DNA of 64,000 bases, taken from positions 5,171,501 through 5,235,500 of the forward strand of contig NZ_CP033433.1 of assembly GCF_003713065.1 (NCBI RefSeq), written 5' to 3'. Origin of the DNA: Cohnella candidum. GTDB taxonomy: Bacteria; Bacillota; Bacilli; Paenibacillales; Paenibacillaceae. A model generated the notes under the pieces. The model ran no database searches and was not told the DNA's origin. It saw only the letters and a list, made by a program, of their open reading frames with translations. Positions 53,098-60,914 of the stretch are shown here, piece by piece. Numbering within the stretch: the stretch's first letter is position 1; every line of letters begins with the position of its first letter. Both the position numbers and the translations under genes were made by a program.

Positions 53098-54555
53098 GTG
53101 CAGCGCTTCTGGACGGGCGACTACTACAACGAAGGCAACGGACGCGACGACATTTTCGACAAGTTGAAGGAGGAATGCGGCGTGTTCGGGGTATACGGAC
53201 ATCCCGACGCCGCGGCCCTGTCCTATTACGGCCTGCACGCGCTGCAGCACCGGGGCGAGGAAAGCGCCGGGATCTGCACCTCCGACCGCGGCGAGTTCCA
53301 TTACCATCGCGGGATGGGACTCGTGAAGGAAGTGTTCGATCAAGGGAGGATCGAGTCGCTTCCGGGCGACCGGTCGATCGGGCACGTCCGGTACTCGACG
53401 GCGGGCGAGAGCAAGCTGGCGAATGCCCAGCCGCTCGTGTTCAAATACCGCGGCGGCGATTTGGCGGTCGCCACGAACGGCAACATCGTCAACGCGCCGA
53501 ATCTCCGCAGAGAGCTGGAAGCCCAAGGCTCGATCTTCCAGACCTCCAGCGATACCGAAGTCATCGCCCACCTGATCGCCCGTTCGCCGAAGGATCTTGT
53601 CGAAGCGGTGAAGGACGCCTTCGGGCGGCTGATCGGCGGGTATGCGTTCCTGATCCTGACGAACGACCGCCTGATCGTCGCTTCCGATCCCCACGGCCTA
53701 AGGCCGCTGGTGATGGGCCGTCTCGGCGAAGGATATATTTTCGCGTCGGAATCTTGCGCGCTCGAAACGATCGGCGCGACGTACCTGCGCGACGTCCAGC
53801 CGGGCGAACTGCTGGTCCTCGACAAGGACGGCCTCCGCGAGGACCGGTTCGCGCAGCTTGAACGCCGTGCCGTCTGCGCGATGGAATACATTTATTTTGC
53901 CCGTCCCGACAGCGACATCAACGCGATCAACCTGCACTCGGCCCGCAAGCGCATGGGTCGGCAGCTGGCGATCGAGGCGTTCACCGACGCCGACGTCGTG
54001 ACCGGCGTGCCGGACTCGAGCATCTCGGCGGCCATCGGCTACGCGGAGCAGACCGGCATCCCTTACGAGCTCGGCCTGATCAAAAATAAATACACCGGCC
54101 GCACGTTCATCCAGCCGTCCCAAGAGCTGCGCGAAAAAGGCGTTAAAATGAAGCTGTCCGCCGTCCGCAAAGTGGTCGAAGGGAAACGGGTCGTCATGAT
54201 CGACGATTCCATCGTGCGGGGCACGACTTCCTTGCGGATCGTCAACCTGCTGCGGGAAGCCGGCGCGCTCGAGGTCCACGTGCGGATCACGTCGCCGCCA
54301 TTCTCGAACCCGTGCTTCTACGGGATCGATACGCCGGACCGGCGCGACCTGATCGCCCACAGCAAGACGGTCGAGGAAATCCGCCAGGCGATCAACGCCG
54401 ACTCGCTGTATTTTCTGAGCCAGCCGGGCTTGATCGAGGCGATCGGCGGGCACGACGGCGAAACCGACCGCGGCCTCTGCCTCGGATGCTTCAGCAACGA
54501 TTACCCGACGCAAACCGAATTCGAAGACGCGAAAATCGGCTGCGGCTGCGATTAA
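53098..54555 (+). CDS. purF: Amidophosphoribosyltransferase
   Basis: The GTG at 53098 has GGAGGG six bases upstream; an ATG at 53038 inside purL is an alternative. The 485-residue protein catalyses the first committed step, PRPP plus glutamine to phosphoribosylamine. The nucleophile is Cys27 in KEECGVFGVYGH, exposed when the propeptide (26 residues here against 11 in Bacillus) is cleaved. Also seen are HALQHRGEESAGI, GHVRYSTAGES and the PRPP loop VVMIDDSIVRGTTS. The C-terminal cysteines (GLCLGCF, IGCGCD) fit the Bacillus-type [4Fe-4S] cluster. Confidence 0.96.
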   Translation: MQRFWTGDYYNEGNGRDDIFDKLKEECGVFGVYGHPDAAALSYYGLHALQHRGEESAGICTSDRGEFHYHRGMGLVKEVFDQGRIESLPGDRSIGHVRYSTAGESKLANAQPLVFKYRGGDLAVATNGNIVNAPNLRRELEAQGSIFQTSSDTEVIAHLIARSPKDLVEAVKDAFGRLIGGYAFLILTNDRLIVASDPHGLRPLVMGRLGEGYIFASESCALETIGATYLRDVQPGELLVLDKDGLREDRFAQLERRAVCAMEYIYFARPDSDINAINLHSARKRMGRQLAIEAFTDADVVTGVPDSSISAAIGYAEQTGIPYELGLIKNKYTGRTFIQPSQELREKGVKMKLSAVRKVVEGKRVVMIDDSIVRGTTSLRIVNLLREAGALEVHVRITSPPFSNPCFYGIDTPDRRDLIAHSKTVEEIRQAINADSLYFLSQPGLIEAIGGHDGETDRGLCLGCFSNDYPTQTEFEDAKIGCGCD

Positions 54556-54692
54556 CTACCAAACGAAGTGAACCCGTAAAAAAGCGCCTAATTACTGCTG
54601 CAGCGGAGGTGCGAGAGGGAATCCGATGATTTCCCGGCAGCACCCACTTCAGGCGGAATAACGAACTGGCGCATATTGAAGGAGTGAACGGA

Positions 54693-55739
54693 GTGTCCGA
54701 AGCATACAAACAAGCCGGAGTCGACATCGCCGCGGGCAACGAGGCCGTCGAACGGATGAAGAAACACGTGAAGAAAACGTTCCGTCCCGAGGTGCTGACG
54801 GGCCTCGGCGGCTTCGGCGGGCTGTTCGGGCTGAACAAAGATAAATACGAAGAGCCCGTGCTCGTCTCCGGAACCGACGGCGTCGGCACGAAGCTGAAGC
54901 TGGCGTTCCAGATGGACAAGCACGACACGATCGGCATCGACGCCGTCGCCATGTGCGTCAACGACGTCGTCGTAACCGGCGCCGAACCGCTCTTCTTCCT
55001 CGACTACCTGGCCACGGGCAAGCTGGTCCCGGAGAAAATCGAAGCGATCGTGAAAGGCGTGGCTGACGGCTGCGCGCAAGCCGGCTGTGCTTTGATCGGC
55101 GGAGAAACGGCCGAAATGCCGGGCATGTACCAAGACGGCGAGTATGACATCGCCGGCTTCACCGTCGGCATCGTGGACAAACCCAAGATCATTGACGGCT
55201 CCAACATCGCGCCGGGCGACGCAGTCATCGGCCTCGCATCGAGCGGCGTTCACTCCAACGGATTCTCCCTCGTACGGCGCCTGCTGCTCGAGCAGAAAGG
55301 CTATTCGCTCGGCGACAAGCTGCCCGAGTTGGGCGGCCGGACGCTCGGCGAAACGCTGCTGGAGCCGACGCGCATTTACGTCAAACAAGTGCTGAAGCTG
55401 CTTGAATCCGTGCAGGTGAAAGGCATGGCCCATATCACCGGCGGCGGCTTCATCGAGAATATCCCGCGCGTCCTGCCGGAAGGCGTCAACGTGGACATCA
55501 AGCGCGGCTCCTGGCCGGTTCATCCGATTTTCGGCCTCATGCAGAAGGACGGCAGCATTTCCGATCGCGACATGTACACGACGTTCAACATGGGCGTCGG
55601 CATGGTGCTGGTCGTGCCGGCAGACCAGGCCGAGCGCGCCGTCGCCATCGCCAAGGAAAAGGGTGAGCAAGCTTACGTCATCGGCAGCGTAACGGCCGGA
55701 AGCAAGATCGTCACGTTCGAGGGCGTGGAGCTTCCATGA
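54693..55739 (+). CDS. purM: AIR synthase (phosphoribosylformylglycinamidine cyclo-ligase)
   Basis: The GTG at 54693 lies eight bases after AAGGAG and gives [20 protein letters not shown], which aligns with Bacillus PurM from residue 1. The 348-residue enzyme closes the imidazole ring to make AIR. It has [56 protein letters not shown] and [17 protein letters not shown] 137-base gap separates it from purF; purN overlaps its end by four bases. Confidence 0.96.
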   Translation: MSEAYKQAGVDIAAGNEAVERMKKHVKKTFRPEVLTGLGGFGGLFGLNKDKYEEPVLVSGTDGVGTKLKLAFQMDKHDTIGIDAVAMCVNDVVVTGAEPLFFLDYLATGKLVPEKIEAIVKGVADGCAQAGCALIGGETAEMPGMYQDGEYDIAGFTVGIVDKPKIIDGSNIAPGDAVIGLASSGVHSNGFSLVRRLLLEQKGYSLGDKLPELGGRTLGETLLEPTRIYVKQVLKLLESVQVKGMAHITGGGFIENIPRVLPEGVNVDIKRGSWPVHPIFGLMQKDGSISDRDMYTTFNMGVGMVLVVPADQAERAVAIAKEKGEQAYVIGSVTAGSKIVTFEGVELP

Positions 55740-56350
55740 CGTTTCGAATCGCCGTGTTCGCTTCCGGCAGCGGAAGCAATTTTCAGGCGGTCGCGGAAGC
55801 CGCGCGGGACGGGAGGATTCCCGCCTCCGTCGAGCTTCTCGTGTGTGATAAGCCTTCGGCTACGGTCGTGAAACGAGCCGAATCATTCGGAATCGGAACG
55901 TTCGTGTTCAACCCGAAGGATTATCCCTCCCGGGAAGCATACGAGCAAGAAATTTTGCGGGAGCTGCAGGAGCGCGGCATTGACCTCGTGGTCATGGCCG
56001 GATACATGCGGCTCATTACTCCCGTGCTGGTAGAGCCCTATTACGGACGTCTTATCAATATTCATCCCGCTTTGCTGCCGGCTTTTCCCGGACTGCACGC
56101 CGCGAGACAGGCGCTCGACTACGGCGTGAAGATCGCCGGGGTAACGGTGCACTTCGTGGACGGAGGCATGGATACCGGCCCCATCATCGCGCAGCGCGCC
56201 GTCGAGGTGCGTGAAGACGATACGGAAGAAACGCTTTACGCCCGCATCCAGCGGATTGAGCATGAACTGCTGCCGGACACGGTCCGCTTGATTGCGGAGG
56301 GCCGCGTAACGTTGAATGACCGAAAAGTAAACGTTCGTCTCGGCGATTGA
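55736..56350 (+). CDS. purN: Glycinamide ribonucleotide formyltransferase
   Basis: This 204-residue folate-dependent enzyme formylates GAR. It has [14 protein letters not shown], the N10-formyl-THF site [33 protein letters not shown] with the catalytic Asn and His, and [17 protein letters not shown] with the catalytic Asp. The ATG overlaps the purM stop. Length is normal. Confidence 0.97.
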   Translation: MTFRIAVFASGSGSNFQAVAEAARDGRIPASVELLVCDKPSATVVKRAESFGIGTFVFNPKDYPSREAYEQEILRELQERGIDLVVMAGYMRLITPVLVEPYYGRLINIHPALLPAFPGLHAARQALDYGVKIAGVTVHFVDGGMDTGPIIAQRAVEVREDDTEETLYARIQRIEHELLPDTVRLIAEGRVTLNDRKVNVRLGD

Positions 56351-56391
56351 TGCCGAAGGGCGACCCGAATAGGAAAGGACGAGACAGACTC

Positions 56392-57570
56392 ATGAGCGAG
56401 ACCTACGAGATTGCCCTTCGTTACGGCATGAACCCGCATCAGAAAGAAGCGAAGCTGACGGCGGACGGCAAACCGATGCCGCTGACCGTCGTAAACGGAG
56501 ACCCCGGCTTCATCAATCTATTGGACGCGTTGAATGCCTTCCAGCTCGTGCGCGAGCTTCGTCAAGCGACGGGACTTCCGGCTGCGGCTTCCTTCAAGCA
56601 CGTAAGCCCGGCGGGAGCGGCCGTCTATGCACCGATGTCGCCTGAACTGGCGAAGGCTTACTTCGTGGACGGCGCGGAGCTGTCGCCGCTGGCGACCGCG
56701 TACGCGCGGGCGCGCGGAGCCGACCGCATGTCCTCCTTCGGGGACGCGGCCGCGCTCAGCGACGTGGTGGACGCGTCCACCGCTCTGCTCCTGAAGCGCG
56801 AAGTATCCGACCTCGTGGTCGCGCCGGGCTACACTCCGGAAGCCCTGGAGATTTTGAAGCAGAAGAAGGGCGGCAAGTATCTCATCCTGCAGATCGATCC
56901 CGAATACGTTCCGGATCCGATCGAGACCCGCACGCTGTTCGGCTTGAAGCTGCAACAGGAGCGTAATAGCGCTGTTCCGGACGAGTCCGTGTTCGACCGC
57001 ATCGTGACGGAGAACAAGGATCTTCCGGACCATGCGAAACGCGATTTGCTGGTCGCTCTCATCACGCTGAAATATACGCAATCCAACTCCATCTGCTACG
57101 CACTGGACGGCCAGACGATCGGCATCGGCGCGGGGCAGCAGTCCCGCATTCACTGCACGCGCCTCGCCGGCGATAAGGCGGACCGCTGGTATCTCCGGCA
57201 GCACCCGGCCGCGCTGAACATGAAGTTCCGCGAAGGGCTCGCGCGTGCCGAGCAGAACAACGCCATCGACCTGTGGCTCGAGGACGAAGTGACGCCGGTC
57301 GAACAAGCGGCTTGGGAAAGCTGCTTCGAGGAAGTGCCTGCCCGTTTGACGCGCGAAGAAAAGCGCGAATGGCTGAAGGGATTGACGGGCGTTTCGTACG
57401 GCTCCGATGCCTTTCTTCCGTTCCGCGACAATCTCGACCGGGCCAGCCGCAGCGGCGTCAAGTACGTCATCCAGGCCGGCAGCTCCCTGCGGGATGAGGA
57501 AGTCGTTCAAGCCGCGAACGATTACGGAATGGTCATGGTGTACTCGGGCGTGCGCCTGTTCCATCACTGA
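56392..57570 (+). CDS. purH: Stand-alone AICAR formyltransferase (PurH C-terminal domain only)
   Basis: The ATG at 56392 follows AGGAAAGGA, giving 392 residues. The protein corresponds only to the formyltransferase part of PurH: it begins at YEIALRYGMNPHQKEAKL, which in fused PurH lies about 190 residues in. It carries the catalytic Lys69-His70 (SFKHVSPAGAAV), LKYTQSNSICYALDGQTIG and IGAGQQSRIHCTRLAGDKAD. The N-terminal IMP cyclohydrolase (MGS-like) domain is absent, and no frame upstream encodes it, because purN ends 41 bases before. The missing ring closure is supplied by the PurO-type gene that follows. Confidence 0.94.
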   Translation: MSETYEIALRYGMNPHQKEAKLTADGKPMPLTVVNGDPGFINLLDALNAFQLVRELRQATGLPAAASFKHVSPAGAAVYAPMSPELAKAYFVDGAELSPLATAYARARGADRMSSFGDAAALSDVVDASTALLLKREVSDLVVAPGYTPEALEILKQKKGGKYLILQIDPEYVPDPIETRTLFGLKLQQERNSAVPDESVFDRIVTENKDLPDHAKRDLLVALITLKYTQSNSICYALDGQTIGIGAGQQSRIHCTRLAGDKADRWYLRQHPAALNMKFREGLARAEQNNAIDLWLEDEVTPVEQAAWESCFEEVPARLTREEKREWLKGLTGVSYGSDAFLPFRDNLDRASRSGVKYVIQAGSSLRDEEVVQAANDYGMVMVYSGVRLFHH

Positions 57571-57590
57571 TGGGAGAAGGGGAAACGAAC

Positions 57591-58337
57591 ATGTCTACGA
57601 AATGGCAGCAGCTGGCGGATCGTACCGTCCAACAATTGAAAACCAACGCCTATCCGGGCCGCGGCATCGTGATCGGTTTGACGCCGGACGCAACGCGTTA
57701 TGTGCAAGTGTACTGGATCATGGGAAGAAGCGAGAACAGCCGCAACCGCATTTTCGTGCCGGAAGAGAACGGATATTTGCGTACGGAAGCGCGCGATCCG
57801 GCGAAGCTGTCCGATCCGTCGCTCATTATCTATTATCCGCTTCGGCATGAAGGCGGAGCGCACATCGTGACGAACGGCGATCAAACCGACACCATTTGGG
57901 AATCGCTGAAGCAAGGCGGAACTTTCGAGCAAGCTTTGGCGCAGCGTACCTATGAGCCGGACCCGCCGAATTTCACCCCGCGCATCTCGGGCATCGTGGA
58001 TCTGAACGATCGGCAGAACGCCTACAAGCTGTCCATCCTGAAGACGAACGAGAACGACGAGTCCCAAACGAAGCGCCAATTTTTCCATTATGAAAAGGCG
58101 ATCGCGGGATTCGGCCATTTCATCTCGACGTACCAAGGCGACGGGAACCCGTTGCCCTCGTTCGCAGGCGAGCCGCAGCTCGCTCCGCTGTTCGATGACG
58201 ATAATGAGACGGCCGGATTCTATTGGAACCTTTTGAACGAGGACAACAAAATTTCCTTGCTGGTCAAGTCGATCCGCATCGGAGACGGCGCGGTAAGTCT
58301 CACCGTGATCAACAAGGAATCCGAAGGAGGGGCCTGA
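57591..58337 (+). CDS. purO: PurO-type IMP cyclohydrolase
   Basis: The ATG at 57591 lies 21 bases after the formyltransferase stop, with AGAAGGGG upstream, giving 248 residues. The sequence fits the PF07826 IMP cyclohydrolase family first known from archaeal PurO: YPGRGIVIGLTPDATRYVQV, YWIMGRSENSRNRIFVP, DPSLIIYYPLR, the highly typical VTNGDQTDTI, and RTYEPDPPNFTPRISGI. It would convert FAICAR to IMP. Its place directly behind the stand-alone formyltransferase gene, two bases before purD, makes the role clear. It shares no similarity with the MGS-like domain of PurH. Confidence 0.92.
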   Translation: MSTKWQQLADRTVQQLKTNAYPGRGIVIGLTPDATRYVQVYWIMGRSENSRNRIFVPEENGYLRTEARDPAKLSDPSLIIYYPLRHEGGAHIVTNGDQTDTIWESLKQGGTFEQALAQRTYEPDPPNFTPRISGIVDLNDRQNAYKLSILKTNENDESQTKRQFFHYEKAIAGFGHFISTYQGDGNPLPSFAGEPQLAPLFDDDNETAGFYWNLLNEDNKISLLVKSIRIGDGAVSLTVINKESEGGA

Positions 58338-58338
58338 C

Positions 58339-59604
58339 TTGCGGATACTCGTCATCGGACGCGGCGGGCGCGAGCACGCCATCGTCTGGGCGCTGAAGCG
58401 CGCGGACGGCAGCCGGAAGATTTACTGCGCGCCCGGCAACGCGGGCATCGCGCAGCTCGCCGAGCTCGTGGACATCGGGGAGCTGGAATTCGACCGGCTC
58501 GTGAAGTTCGCGCAGGAACAGGAGATCGACCTCGTCGTCGTCGGACCCGACGATCCGCTCGCGGCCGGCATCGTGGACGCCCTCGAAGCGGGCGGGCTGC
58601 GCGTATACGGACCTCGCCAAAACGCGGCGGAAATCGAAGGCAGCAAAATTTTCATGAAAAACCTGCTGCACAAATACGGCATCCCGACGGCGAAATACGC
58701 GACGTTCACGGATTACGAGAGCGCGAAAGCTTATCTCGACGCGCAGGAGATTCCGATCGTGATCAAAGCCGACGGGCTTGCCGCCGGCAAAGGCGTGACC
58801 GTTTGCTTCAGCCGCGAGCAAGCGGACGAAGCACTCCGCGATACGATGCTGAACAAGTCCTTCGGGGCTGCGGGAGACAAAGTGGTCATCGAGGAATTCC
58901 TGGAGGGCCAGGAGATGTCGATCCTGGCGTTCGTGGACGGGGCGACGGTTCGGCCAATGTCGCCGGCGCAGGACCACAAGCCGGTGTTCGACGGGGACAA
59001 GGGACCGAACACGGGCGGCATGGGCACTTATTCGCCGCTGCCGCACATTCCCCAATCGATCATCGACGTGGCGATCGAGACGATCGTCGAACCGACGGCG
59101 CGCGCGATGGTGGCAGAGGGCCGGCCGTTCCGCGGCGTGCTTTTCGCCGGGCTCATGATCACCAAAGACGGGCCGAAAACGATCGAGTTCAACGCCCGTT
59201 TCGGAGATCCGGAAACCCAGGTCGTACTGCCGCGTCTGAAAACCGATTTGCTCGAGATTTTCCAGGCGTCCCTGGATGGGCGGCTCGATCGAATCGAGAT
59301 CGAATGGAGCGACGAAGCGGCCGTGTGCGTCGTGCTCGCTTCGGAGGGCTACCCCGGCTCTTATCCGAAAGGATTGCCGATCGACGGGCTGGACCAAATC
59401 AGCGAGGATGACGCCCTGGTGTTCCATGCCGGTACGGCTTCCAAAGACGGCCGGTTCGTCACCAACGGCGGGCGCGTATTGGGCGTCGTCGGACGGGGGC
59501 GCGGCATCGCGGAAGCGCGGGACCGGGCTTACGCCGCGGCGGACCGCATAAACTTCCCCGGCAAGCAGAACCGCACGGACATCGCCGCCAAGGCGCTGGT
59601 ATAA
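58339..59604 (+). CDS. purD: Phosphoribosylamine--glycine ligase
   Basis: This 421-residue ATP-grasp enzyme makes GAR from phosphoribosylamine and glycine. It has RILVIGRGGREHAI, VVGPDDPLAAGIVDALE, VIKADGLAAGKGVTVC, EEFLEGQEMSILAFVDG, GPNTGGMGTYSPLP and TIEFNARFGDPETQV. The TTG start follows GAAGGAGGGG with a spacing of six or seven bases. It is the last gene of the operon and is closed by the terminator at 59613. Confidence 0.96.
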   Translation: MRILVIGRGGREHAIVWALKRADGSRKIYCAPGNAGIAQLAELVDIGELEFDRLVKFAQEQEIDLVVVGPDDPLAAGIVDALEAGGLRVYGPRQNAAEIEGSKIFMKNLLHKYGIPTAKYATFTDYESAKAYLDAQEIPIVIKADGLAAGKGVTVCFSREQADEALRDTMLNKSFGAAGDKVVIEEFLEGQEMSILAFVDGATVRPMSPAQDHKPVFDGDKGPNTGGMGTYSPLPHIPQSIIDVAIETIVEPTARAMVAEGRPFRGVLFAGLMITKDGPKTIEFNARFGDPETQVVLPRLKTDLLEIFQASLDGRLDRIEIEWSDEAAVCVVLASEGYPGSYPKGLPIDGLDQISEDDALVFHAGTASKDGRFVTNGGRVLGVVGRGRGIAEARDRAYAAADRINFPGKQNRTDIAAKALV

Positions 59605-59612
59605 CAAAACTC

Positions 59613-59650
59613 AAAGCCTCGAATCCGGAAAACGGAGTCGGGGCTTTTTC
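59613..59650 (+). terminator. Rho-independent terminator of the pur operon
   Basis: AAAGCCTCGAATCCG and CGGAGTCGGGGCTTT pair imperfectly around GAAAA, followed by TTTTC. It abuts the stop of the small minus-strand gene. Confidence 0.88.
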
Positions 59651-59769
59651 TATTCCCGGTAAAACAGGTTTTTGCGGCGGTAAATCACGTACAAAATGGC
59701 GTACACCGTGCCGGCAATCAGCAGCGACTCGACGACGTGATGGGAAACCCAGTCGATGAAAGCTTCCAC
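59650..59769 (-). CDS. 39-residue single-pass membrane protein, function unknown
   Basis: On the minus strand a GTG at 59769 has GAGGAGG eight bases upstream and opens a frame of 39 residues. It has an N-terminal amphipathic part (EAFIDWVSHHVVES), one hydrophobic helix (LLIAGTVYAILYVIY) and a basic C-terminus (RRKNLFYRE). The strong ribosome binding site and clean membrane topology argue that it is real. It is convergent with purD and shares the terminator region. I recognise no family. Confidence 0.62.
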   Translation of the reverse strand: MEAFIDWVSHHVVESLLIAGTVYAILYVIYRRKNLFYRE

Positions 59770-59832
59770 AGGCTTAGCCTCCTCACCCGATTTCTGTGAT
59801 TTTCCTAGTGTGCCCAAATGGTTTCGTATTTC

Positions 59833-59861
59833 TTGACAGCGGTGAAGGATCGTGATAACTT
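59833..59861 (+). promoter_or_regulatory. Possible promoter of the alpha/beta hydrolase gene
   Basis: TTGACA (59833-59838) is perfect, but the hexamer 17 bases on is TAACTT, a weak -10. The arrangement could need an activator. Confidence 0.45.
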
Positions 59862-59923
59862 TAATCCATACTATTTTAATCGGAATTAAAGGAATTATGG
59901 AAACCGACCTAGGAGGACTCATC

Positions 59924-60745
59924 ATGGAACGTACGATCACGCTGCAACACCAAGGCATTCCGCTCGCCGCCAGCATCCATTATCCGAAGCTTCAGGACAA
60001 GGACGCAGACCGCAAGCTTCCGCTCGTCGTCATCCTGCACGGATTCGTCGGCAGCCGCGTCGGCGTGGACCGCCTGTTCGTCCTCGCGGCCCGCGAATTC
60101 GCCGAGCGCGGCTCGATCGTCATCCGCTTCGATTTCGCCGGCTGCGGCGAGAGCGGCGGGGAGTACGGAGAGAACGGAATCGACTCGATGATCGCCCAAA
60201 CCCGCACGGTACTGGACTACGGGTTGGGACTCGATTGCGTCGATCCGCTGAGGGTTACGCTCGTCGGGCACAGCCTGGGCGGCGCGATTGCTCTCCTGAC
60301 CGGGGCGGCGGATCGGAGGGTCAAGTCCCTCGCGCTTTGGTCGCCGGTCGGCCATCCTTGGAGCGACATCACCCGCATCGTCGGCCGCGAAGTGTACGAC
60401 CGGGCGATCTCCAAGGGGCGCGCCGATTATCTGGGCTACACGCTGACGCCGGCGTTTTTCGATTCGCTGCAGCTGCATCAGCCGTTCCAGCAAGCGGTCA
60501 AGTTCCACGGCGACGTGTTCTTGGCCCACGGCACGAGCGACGACACGATTCCGGCGGATTACACGTTCTTGCTCGAGAAGACGTTTTGGCTCCGGGGAGA
60601 AGGGCGCGTGGACAAGAACATCCTGTTCCAGGCGGACCATACCTATTCGAAAGGCGAGCATAAGGCCGAGCTGTTCCGGGCGACCGCCGACTGGCTGAAC
60701 GCCTACGAAGAGCGCCAACGGGACTGGCATCATTGGAGCATTTAA
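59924..60745 (+). CDS. Alpha/beta hydrolase (serine esterase/peptidase type)
   Basis: The ATG at 59924 has TAGGAGGA eight bases upstream, giving 273 residues. It has the oxyanion motif LHGFVGSRVGVDR, the nucleophile elbow VGHSLGGAIALL, a candidate acid in HGTSDDTIPADY and a candidate histidine in QADHTYSKGEHK. No signal peptide is present, so it is cytoplasmic. Substrates of this broad family (short acyl esters, feruloyl esters) cannot be told from sequence. It is monocistronic. Confidence 0.9.
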   Translation: MERTITLQHQGIPLAASIHYPKLQDKDADRKLPLVVILHGFVGSRVGVDRLFVLAAREFAERGSIVIRFDFAGCGESGGEYGENGIDSMIAQTRTVLDYGLGLDCVDPLRVTLVGHSLGGAIALLTGAADRRVKSLALWSPVGHPWSDITRIVGREVYDRAISKGRADYLGYTLTPAFFDSLQLHQPFQQAVKFHGDVFLAHGTSDDTIPADYTFLLEKTFWLRGEGRVDKNILFQADHTYSKGEHKAELFRATADWLNAYEERQRDWHHWSI

Positions 60746-60747
60746 AA

Positions 60748-60785
60748 ATCGAACAAAATGACGGGATTCATCGAACAAAATGACG
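60748..60785 (+). repeat. Short tandem repeat upstream of the glycoside hydrolase gene
   Basis: ATCGAACAAAATGACG occurs at 60748-60763 and again, identical over 16 bases, at 60770-60785, offset by 22 bases. A diverged third copy may lie near 60812. It is about 130 bases upstream of the next start. Confidence 0.5.
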
Positions 60786-60847
60786 CCTTCTCTGCCGCGG
60801 TCAACTCTTAAGCGACAGAATGGCGAAGGAGTCAGAACAAACGTCGG

Positions 60848-60876
60848 TTCAGACGGGTAGCTCCATTCGGTACAAT
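60848..60876 (+). promoter_or_regulatory. Probable promoter of the glycoside hydrolase-like gene
   Basis: TTCAGA (60848-60853), 17 bases, and TACAAT (60871-60876). The leader to the ATG is about 32 bases. Confidence 0.55.
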
Positions 60877-60914
60877 GTAAGCGCATCATGTATCGCTTGC
60901 AAAGGAGCAAACCC

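Noticed and set aside
54556..54692. A possible 11-codon leader peptide (ATG near 54627) between purF and purM
   Set aside because: It has a weak GAGGGA site, but there is no attenuator hairpin and no codon bias pointing to regulation.
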